From a virus: 64,000 nt of DNA. A program made the position numbers and the translations under genes. Below are positions 23,122-32,900 of the stretch, piece by piece (the stretch's first letter is position 1; each line of letters begins with the position of its first letter). Below the pieces are notes generated by a model that did not search any database, was not told the origin of the DNA, and saw only the letters and a list, made by a program, of their open reading frames with translations. The stretch lies in IMG/VR virus record IMGVR_UViG_3300046642_000296, positions 1 to 64,000 of that record. One strand, written 5' to 3'.

Positions 23122-23646
23122 ATGCAAATCATTATCGTCCAGTCTGAAATCGAACACGCCATCCGCAACTACATCAACAGCCAGTTGAATGTGAAGGACG
23201 GCATGCGTATCGACATCGACCTGTCAGCCACCCGTGGTGCTGACGGTTTCAAGGCCACGATCGACATCGTGCCGAACGAAGCGCCGAGCGCACCGAAGGC
23301 CGCGCAGGCGCCCGAACCCACCCCGACGCCTGCTCCGGCATCGGCCAAGACCGAAACGAAGGCTGAAGCCGCGGTGACCGCCTCGCGTGCATCGGTGCAG
23401 GTGGATCCCCCGAAGTTCACGCCGGAAGCCGAAGTCCCGATTGCCGGCGAGCAGGCGGCAGCATCGACCGCTGGTGCAGCTGCGGAAGCTGGTGCTGCGC
23501 CGAGTGCTTCGGCTGAACCGTCGTTGACGGAAGCCATGCCCTACAAGCCGGCTGAAGGTTCGCAGGTCGCTGCCGAGAATGCAGCAGCCCCGGCTGCACC
23601 GGCACGCAGCCTGTTTGCTGGTCTGAAGAAGCCGGTGAACGCGTAA
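23122..23646 (+). CDS. Hypothetical protein with Ala/Pro-rich C terminus
   Basis: The first 50 residues form a compact region (MQIIIVQSEIEHAIRNYINS, then a DIDLSATRG strand). The remaining 120 residues are Ala/Pro/Glu-rich and disordered. The last residues (RSLFAGLKKPVNA) resemble the SSB C terminus (KKSLFGKKAA), so both may use the same interaction motif. Function is unknown. Confidence 0.6.
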   Translation: MQIIIVQSEIEHAIRNYINSQLNVKDGMRIDIDLSATRGADGFKATIDIVPNEAPSAPKAAQAPEPTPTPAPASAKTETKAEAAVTASRASVQVDPPKFTPEAEVPIAGEQAAASTAGAAAEAGAAPSASAEPSLTEAMPYKPAEGSQVAAENAAAPAAPARSLFAGLKKPVNA

Positions 23647-23647
23647 C

Positions 23648-23857
23648 ATGAAGGCTTCCGGGTTCCTCATCGTGGGGATCCTGATTGTGGCGGCGATCCT
23701 GGCTATCACAGCCATGCTCGTCGTCGCAGCGCCCTACATCGCCGTGGTCGTCGTCATCGCCTTCCTCGCTTTCCTGGCTTCAAAAATACCGGAGCCAGAA
23801 AAGAAGAAGGAGGCGCCGCCGAAGTGGCCACACGACCCGAACGACTTCAGGCAGTAA
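23648..23857 (+). CDS. Small membrane protein, 69 aa
   Basis: Two hydrophobic stretches (about residues 4-27 and 28-45) form one or two membrane spans, followed by a basic, Pro-rich tail (KIPEPEKKKEAPPKWPHD). The ATG follows the previous stop by one base. It is the last gene of the rightward block, before the bidirectional terminator. No family is recognised. Confidence 0.6.
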   Translation: MKASGFLIVGILIVAAILAITAMLVVAAPYIAVVVVIAFLAFLASKIPEPEKKKEAPPKWPHDPNDFRQ

Positions 23858-23866
23858 CGCAGTAAT

Positions 23867-23900
23867 GAAAAACCCCCAGACTAATCTCTGGGGGTTTTTC
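23867..23900. terminator. Bidirectional intrinsic terminator between convergent blocks
   Basis: A perfect 14-bp palindrome (GAAAAACCCCCAGA and its complement) surrounds a 6-nt loop. Both strands end in T-runs, so it can stop rightward transcription after the replication genes and leftward transcription after the vRNAP gene. Confidence 0.93.
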
Positions 23901-23909
23901 TTTTTCTGG

Positions 23910-26900
23910 TTACCCGAAGATGTTCACCCAGGGGTTCATCATCGGTGCGTGGAACACCTGCCCGACACCAAAGCTGTGTGTCAGACCACCGTCCATGAGC
24001 TTCGTGAAGAAGTTGTCCCCGAGTGGCGTGCCAACCGAGCCGAACATATGCGGGATCGGTACCGATGCAGCCAGCAGTGAGTGCACCGGATTGTTACGCA
24101 CCATCGACATGGCCACCTTCGCCGCACGGATCTTGAAGTTGTAGAACCACAGAAGGCCCATCGACTCCAGGTAACCACGGAACCGGCCGGGCAGCTTGTC
24201 GTAGTTCACGAACTCTTCGGTCACCCGGCTGAGCGCATACGCCGACGACTTGTTCTGACGCTTGGTCAGATCATCGTAGAGCAGCGCCTTGGCGATGAAG
24301 TCCCCATACTCAACCGACTTCTGCAAGCCCTTGAAGAGTGCTGTGTCCTTCGTCACCAGTGCATAGCGGCCAGCGGTCTGCAAAGCCTTCGGCAACTTGT
24401 CGACCTGAGCTTCCAGATACGACTGAACCTTGCCTGAAGTCAGCGCAATGTCATCTGAACCCACACGCGACGCATCCGAGATACCAGTGAATTCCCCTGC
24501 CTGGATCAACGGATGGATTGAGAGCCGCTTGAAGCTGTCCTCAATCGACTGCCACTGTGCACTCAGTTTGCGCGTGGCCACCGGATCTTCAGTTGCTGTG
24601 CGCATCTGTGCTTCCAGCTGGATCTGCTGCTGACGACCCTTCACATAGAAGTTGGTCTCCGCGATCTTGCGCGGTGCGCCCATGGCGATGTGCTTGATGG
24701 GCACACCCCGACCGACGAGCTGGAGCATGTTGCCGAGCATGTTGGTCACCGGCACCACCACCGACTTCACGACGATCAGCGTCTTGGCGTCGCCAATGAA
24801 GTTCTGCAAGGTCTTCTCCGCATTGGTGAAATACTGGTAGGCCTTGTTGCCAAACATGCCGATCATCACCCGCTTCATGTATTCCTGGGTCTCGGGCGAC
24901 CAGCGGGAGTTGCCGGTAAACACATCACCCACCGACGCATTACGGTAGCCCATCGCATCGTGCAGCATGTCGCGCGACACATAGAAATGGTCCCCGAACA
25001 CTGCCTTGATCCGCTGGCGGGTTTCCGGCGTCATCAGCTTGACTGCATCGGCAATCACCGGATCCTTCGCCAGCTCACGCGGATCCGACAGGTTCACGTA
25101 TTCCTTCTGGTTCGAGGCCGACTCCCTGATGTCTGCCTCGTAGCGGGCGTGCAGGGCATCGATCAGCGCATTGTTGAATTCCTGCGCCTTGGCTTCCTCA
25201 ACCTGCCGGCCACGCCACACCCCGATCATCTGGGCCAGGTTCTGCTCAGACACCGCACGCTGCGCCTGCTGCGGATCGATCGAGCGCTCGAAGGCCACCG
25301 GCACGCCCTTCTCGTCGAAGACGGGCATCAGCGGTTCCATGCCCGACTCTCCGCGTGCGAGGTTCAGTGCCGTACGGGCCACTTCAGCACGATCCGTAAT
25401 CCGGCCGGCAATCATCGACGAGTTGTTGAACCCGCTGCCGATGTCCACGCCGTTGACCGACTGGCGCACGTTCTGGAAGATGCCCTGATTAAAGAGCGTA
25501 CGTGAGGAGACCGGCGCAAAGTAGTAGCCCATGCGGCCCTTCAGCCCGTCCGCGGAGCTGCCCTTGTAGTCGGCCACCCGTACGTAGGAACGCTCAGTGA
25601 GCGCCTGGTAGTTCGCATCGTCGGCCACCATCAGGTGCACACCGGTTTTCTGCTGCTCCGGGATGTAGCCCTTGAAACCGTTGATGCGACCCCGCGGCGA
25701 CTGCTCAGCCTTGCGCTGCTCTTCCGCACGCTGGCCAACCAGATAGTCCGTCGTGAACTTCAGGCCGGCACTTTCCTGCTGAACCAGGGAAGCGAGCATG
25801 CCCTTTTCCGTCGGGCTCAGTTGCTCCAGCGCGTAGAGCGAGGTGAGATGGTCGACCATGCGGATGAAGTCCGCATCCCGCTTGCCCGTCTTCTTCGCCG
25901 ACTTTTCGAGGAAGAGCCGGCTGATCGCTTCAGCATTACGCAGCAGGTTCGTGCCGACCTTGCCCGTCATCTGGAACTTCGCCAGCTGCTGCATCTTCTT
26001 CTGGTACAGGTTCCAGTTTGCCGGATCTGCCTGCTGGACCTTGCCCTCCAGATCGTTGATCGCCTTGTCGAGCGTCTTCGCATCACCGAGCATGCCCTGG
26101 ATGTCTTCATGACTGAAGTGGCTGCGCAGTGCGGCAATGTCCGTGCGACCGAGTGCACGATGCAGCATCGACCACTCGCTGTCCTCAAGCGGGCGGCTGA
26201 ACTGGTCAGCGATGATGCCCGGCACATGCTCACGATAGTTCTGGCGATCCTGCGAGATCTCCGCACGCACGGCCTTCGTCATGTCGTAGACCGGCGCATT
26301 CTCATCGGTGCGGCCCACGAAGTCATAGACGAGATCGTGCAGGGGCTGCCAGGCGTTGGCCCGGTTCATCAGCGCCACCACCGACTCCGCCACCTTGTTG
26401 CCGTTCTTCTCGGTGGCCATGCGTGCCGAGACCTGCGCATACTTGGCCAGGTTCTTCGAGAGCGGCGAGGCGGCCGGATCGTCGATCACCTGCTGCATGC
26501 TGTCGATGATCTTATCGGTCACCCGTTCGACGCCCTGCACGACCGTTGCATTAAGCGAGTCCACTGCATCACCGGCCCAGGTCTGGCGCATGAACGACTC
26601 ACGGTCGTGGGCGACATCCTGGACGTGACGCATCAGGCTATCGATCGAATCACGCACATTGCTGCTCTTCGTGTCACCGGCCATCAGGTCCGACAGGCGG
26701 CCCATCAGGCCCATGCCCAGGTTCTCCAGCATCGCATCGAGCCGGCTCTTGGCCGCGGACTTCTCGCCCTTGGGCAGATCCATCTTCTGGAGCACCGAGC
26801 GGAAGTCATCGTTGACCATGGCCAGACCCAGGAACACCGGCATCAGCGACGAGCGGCCTGCCTTGTCGGTAGACGTGCCGAAGTCACCCATCACCATGTT

Positions 26901-29900
26901 GTACTTCTGCTGGGCCTGGTAGCGGTCATTAGGGTCATCGAGCTGCGGATCGGTCTTCATGAAGTGCTCGACCATCAGGTTCTTCGTGACGTGCTGGTAG
27001 AGCTCCTGTGCGCGGGCCATCGACGAAGGATCGATATGCGCCTGCGTGCCGAGGGCTGCCGCAATCAGCGAGAAGGTGCTCGCTTCCTGCATACTCATCG
27101 GAAAGCCATGGGCCTGCACCTGCAGTGCGAGTCCGGCAGCCTGAACCTTGGCAAAGTTCGCCTGTGCCTGGCCTGTGCTCGCCACATCGGCCGGCATCGG
27201 CTGACGGGAGAACGAATCGAGCAGGCCGGCGAAGGACTTGTTCAGCTCAACGAGCCGGGGATTGGTGCCATAGTTGCTGTTCTGGTACAGCACCGTGCTG
27301 CGCAGTGCCTGGGCAACCGACGGCTGCGTGCGCATCAGCACGGCCGAGTTGAACAGCAGGTTGCTGAACATGTCCGCACCCGGCGTAACCGGTACCTGCT
27401 TGCGGCCATACACCAGCTGCCGGATCGCCTTGAACACGTCCTTGGCCATCTGAACCAGGGAAGAGACAACCGTCTTCTTCCCGAGCTCCGCCAGATCCTT
27501 GCTGGCCAGCGCCCAGGCCATGAACTCGTTCAGTGCCGAAGCCTTACCTTCCGCCGAGCTGTCCATCACCGAGTGGATCGCCGCCACCGCATCAGCGTGA
27601 GCCTGCTGCGCGGCCTCCGACTCCTTCGACACATCGAGCTCGAGGAACTGGCCCATCATCGTTTCGATGCGGCCGATCGTATCCTTGACCACTGCAGCAT
27701 TCGCGCCCAGGTCACTGCCCTGGTAGAACGCATGCACGGTCTCAAACGTCGAGGCGTGGATGAGCTCGTGCGTGAGCGTTTCCGCAGACGGATTGATCAG
27801 GTAGATCCGCTGCGACTGCGGCAGCGTCAGACCCTTCACACCAGGGCCGAACGCTGCGGCCGTGTCACTCTGGTTGAAAGCGAACTTCGCCAGCTGCTCG
27901 GGCGTGCCCGAGATCACCTTGTATCCCTTGGCTCCCAGCGAACGCGGGATCTCTTTCAGAATAGCGGCCTGGTGTTCCGGGATGCCTGCCTGAGTGCGGA
28001 TCTTGTTGACGGCCGTAGTCGAGAGGACACGTACACCAGTGGATTTGTCCACGCGTCCGAGGGAATTGACCTGTTTGGCGATGTCAGCCGACTCGGCCGC
28101 CTGGGTATTAGCCGCAGCCGCTTCCGGCTGTTCAACAGGAACGCCCTGCTGTACCGGTTCCTCAGTTTTCGCTTTTGCACGCAGTTTCTCCAGTTCCTCG
28201 GCGTACAGGTTGGCGAGCTGCGCCGCCTTCTCCTCATCGGTGCCGCTGATCTGGATCTTGCCATCGACGACGTGCGGGGCGCCGGCTGCTGCCATCTGGT
28301 CGACCGACAGGTTCACCCGGTCCATCACATTATGGCGCGCTTCGATCTGCAGGGCTGATTCCTGCAGTGCCTTCGACGTGGCTTCCATCTTCGAGACGAT
28401 GTCTGCAACGTCCACATCCTTGGCCGAGCTGCCCAGACCAAAGAGCGACTTGGCCAGCTGGTCGTGCAGCTCGGGATTGCTGGCGATGAACTTCGCCAGA
28501 TCGAGCTTGCTGGAAACCGACTTCATGAAGCCGCCCCAGGCCTCGGACACTGCCTGCATCGGGTTGCCCCGCCAGGAGTCGAGCACTGCTTCATTGGCTG
28601 CCTGGCTCTGCTCGGTGATCGAATCGAGCGGCATGTTCATACCATCAAAGATCTTCAGCGTGCGGCGCACCCGCGGATCGTTGGCCAGGTTCTGCATCAT
28701 CTTGCCGTCGCCCATGCCGATGTTCAGGAACGGGATACCGGCGACACCAGCGTTGGCCGGACCATAGACGAAGGCTGTCGCCCGGAACGAGCCATCCAGA
28801 GCCCGACCGAAGTCAGTCGTATCGACACCACTGTTTTGCGAACCGGCAACGAAGAAGGACTGATCCTTCGTCTGAACCAGGGGATGGAACACAGCCAGGG
28901 ATTCCATCACCTTGTTCAGCTCATTGCTCGACAGGAACTCATCCCGGCCAAAGTCAGGGTTCGCCTTTTCCTTGGCCTGCAGTGCCGACTCCACACCCTG
29001 GAGGAACAGGTGCTGCATGAAGATCGACTGGGTTTGCGTGGCCTGGCGGATCAGGTTCGTACTCTTCTCCAGATCACCCACTACATCCTTGATGGCACCA
29101 CGCAGCGGATCGACGAACAGCGTGCGCATGTTCGCGGACATGTTCTTCAGTTCCTGCGGTGTGAAGGTGAACTTCGTGAAGCCCTTGCTGACCGTGCTGT
29201 TCTCACCTGCCGGCGTGTCGATCAGGTAGTGCTGACCCTTCTTCGAGCTGTAGACCGCCGTGCTGTCGATCAGGGCATTGATACGCTGGTTGAACTTCGC
29301 CCACTTTTCCTCGGCGAGCGGATCATCCGGAAAGAAGGCTTCAGCCGGCGTGACCGACTGGTCAGCCTCTTCAGCATCAGCCATGCGCTGCGCGGCCGCA
29401 CTCATGCGCTCGTAGATCGCATCGACCATGCCACCCACCATCTTGGCGGCAATGCCGTTGGCACCCGAGCCGTAGATCGTGATCGTCAGCGGGTTCTTGG
29501 CGATGCCCCGGCCGATTTCGAGCTTGCCATCCTTGATGTCCAGATCAGGCAGGAACATGTCCATCAGGTTCATCAGGTGGCGTTGCTGCTGCAGCACCTT
29601 GTCATTGCCCTGGCTCTTCAGGGACTGGTTCAGGTCGGCGAGGTGGCTGCGCAGCCGGTCGGTCGTGGCCTGATACAGGTCAGCCGCACCGTCAGGCGTC
29701 GAGCGGATTGCCGATGAGGTATTGGCTGCCGTGCCGCCGATCTCCAGCCCACCACGGCGCATGTTCGATACCCAGTCAGCCGTGAATGGCCCGGTCGAGA
29801 GCAGCGCCATGGCATTGACCGGACCATTGGTCATGCCATCGGCCTCGAGGTACTTGGTCGTGGTGAACTTCGCACGCTCCTCCGCCGACGCATTCTGGAA

Positions 29901-32900
29901 GCGGGCGTACTCGGTCAGTGCATGCAGAGCCAGAGGAGAGATATCCTGGCCGGCTGCCGTGAACGCATCCTCCACCGTCTTCGTGGCCAGCGGTGCCTCA
30001 TCCTTCAGCCACTTCTGGAAGTGCTCGACTGCCGGCGCAAAGACGCCATTGAGCAGGCCATCGAGCTTGCTGTGGATGTCGGCGTAGGCGAGGTTGTGCA
30101 CCTTGATGCCAAGCGCCTGGGCCAGACCCAGTTCGAATGCCTGCATGTGCTTCGCATCGGTCAGATCGAGCGTGGCACGCGTGGGCAGCATCACTTCGCG
30201 GATGAGCTTCGTCGACTGCGGGTTGTACTTGCCGAGCATCTGCATGCGGCCCACCCGGCTCATGTTGTAGCCGTAGTGGTTGGGCACATCTTCGGGCGCA
30301 ACACCCTGCTCCTGCGCCGTAGCCTCAATGGCTGCGTGCAGGTTCTGGAACTCCCGGTAAGCGGCCCGGATGGTCATGTTCTGACCGGCGAGTGATGCCT
30401 TGTGGTTGTCGTTGAGCGCTCGGCCTTCCAGATCCCCTGCCCCGAACCAGCGAAGCGCAACAGCCTCGGTCATGTCGTGATAGAGGCTGGCCATCGTCGG
30501 ATTCAGAAAGTGCGGCGTGTCCTGCTCGTTCTTCAGTGCCGAGAGCTGGTCGCCCGTGTTCTTCACGTACTCATTGCGCATCTGGCGACGGGCCACGTCC
30601 GGACGCTGGTCATCGAAATAGTAGGTCGGCGTCGACTTCGTGAGCACCGACTTTTCAATGAGGTCCGGGAACTTGCGGATCGCGTCTTCCTTGTCGAGCT
30701 TCACCGGCAGGATCCGGTTGATCGACTTGACGTGCTCACTCTCCACCGTGTCTTTCGTGGGATCGATCAGACCGCCGTTCTCGGACGTGTCCACCCAGAT
30801 CTTGTCCGTGTCGATGAGACCGTGCTCCTGCAGCGCACGCAGCACTTCGGCCGCCATCGACAGCGGGATACCTTCGGTGTAGCCGATCGGTGCGTCACGG
30901 TTTGCACGCACACCCCAGTACTGCTGGATCTTCGCAGCGAGTGAGTCGAGTGCTTCGGTCGTGCCGATGCTGCCCTTCAGGCGGGTAACGAGCGTGTCAT
31001 CGACAGCACCCACCGGAACGCCGGTGAGCTCCGACGCATGCTGCGCATCGAACACATTGCCAAGCTGACCGGAGCCAAGAAACCAGGTCATGCCGGCGAG
31101 CGCTGCACCCTGCAGCAGCTGCTCGTTATACTGCAGCCGGCCGTCGACGTTTTCCGTCAGGTTCAGCAGCTTGCCATCGACCCAGCGGTGAGCATGAGCG
31201 GCCTTGCCTTCCTCATTGAGGAAGCGCTCGCCCACACGCTTGTCCGTGAGGAACTTGTCCAGGTTGTCACGCAGCGTGCCGAGGATCCGGTCAATGTCAC
31301 GGAAGGCCGTGGCATAACCCTTCCATACATCCTTGCTGAACTCTTCCGGCATTGCTCGGATCGCCTGCTTCACCGAGTCGGCAATGGCCTGCACCGGCTC
31401 TTCATGAAGCACGACATTGCTCGGCGGCGTGTTCTCGTCAGCACCCCTGGCCGGTCGGAAAGCCTGGGTGAACTGGTTGCCACCGGCTTTCGGTTCGATC
31501 AGTTGCGGATAGGCCGCGGCCAGTCCCTGCTTCTGTTCAGCAACAGGCGCAGCCCCAACCTTCTCTGCAGGCTTTGCTTCGGGTTTGACTACCGGCGCAG
31601 CATCTGCCTTCACTGGCTCAGTTGTCTTGACCTCTGCCTTAACTTCAACCGGAGCCTGTTCAACCGGCTTGCTGGTAGGTGCCGGTGCAGCTTCCCTGGT
31701 GGCGACCTTCGGCTCAGCAGGCGTAACAGTCTGTTGCGGCGCCTGGCTCTTTGCCTGGACCGGCGTAGACTTTGCTGAACGGGTACCATCCTTGAATTCA
31801 CGGACGACATCATCCAGTGAACCATCAGCCAGCCGGGAATCCAGAGGAGTCTGTGTCAGATGCTCAACATTCAGTTCGGGAAAAGCCGTACTCAGATGGT
31901 TGTGGAGGTCCGTCAGGAACTTCGCCTCACTGGCTACTCGCCGGGCCAGAGCAACACTGGTCTTGCTCGTCGGATTGACGAACACACCTTCCTTCGACTT
32001 GCCGAAGCTGCGGTCCGCGTTGGCGGAGAGCGTCTCGTAATGGACCGTGCTTCGTACACCATCCTTGGCCGTAGCCAGATGCCCGTTGATCGCCGCGAGC
32101 TTGTTCTGCTGGCTCTGGGCAAACTTCTGGAGGTCAAGCAGCTGGCTGCGGGCACCATCGAGATCACCCGAACGGTACGCCGAGCGAATCGTCTGCGCAT
32201 GGCCCAGCGCCGACTTCTGGAACGGGTTCGCCGCATCTTCCACAGCCACATTCTTCGCCACCAGATCCTGCGGGCTTAGCGGCTTGTCACCGTTGGCCGT
32301 CAGTTCATCGAAGTGCGTCTGGGCCGTCTTGAGCAATGCGGCCGCCGCCAGCAGGGCACGACGCTGCGGATCATTGAGCCCGATCGACGTAGCGTGTTTG
32401 AGCGCGATCTGCACCGACGGCAGATCCAGCTTCTGCGGCGCCACTTCAGCGAGGTTCGCAATCGTCTTCGCATCCGCCAGACCTTCCGGCGTCTGGACGC
32501 GTTGTTCGGTCAGCGGTTTGATGATGTCGGCTGCCCGGTCCACCAGGGTCTTCGCCGCACGGTCAGCGCGAGCCATCCCCGGAGTCGATTCCACACCCTT
32601 GGCGAATGTCGCCACGTCATCAGCGAATGCACGGGCTTCATGCCCCTGTGGGAGGTCATCAAGGGCATGCGGATTGGCATCGGCAAAGCGGCCAATGTCA
32701 GCCTTCTCCTGCTCGAGCTGCGCCGCCACTGCAAGGCGATCGGCTTCCGGATGCTCCGTATCCTGCAGGTAGGCCTGCATGTTCTGGATCGCCGTGAAGC
32801 GGTTGGTCGCATCGCCGACGGCCTGCTGGGCAGCCGGATGCCACTGCGCCACCTGCTCCGGTGAGAGCTCGGTGATCTTCGACGCCTGATCGAGGTAATC

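Noticed and set aside
25635-28358. Long plus-strand open frame (907 codons) opposite the vRNAP gene
   Set aside because: It is antisense to an intact polymerase gene, is His/Leu/Arg-rich as expected for the complement of this codon usage, and shows no domain or ribosome binding site.
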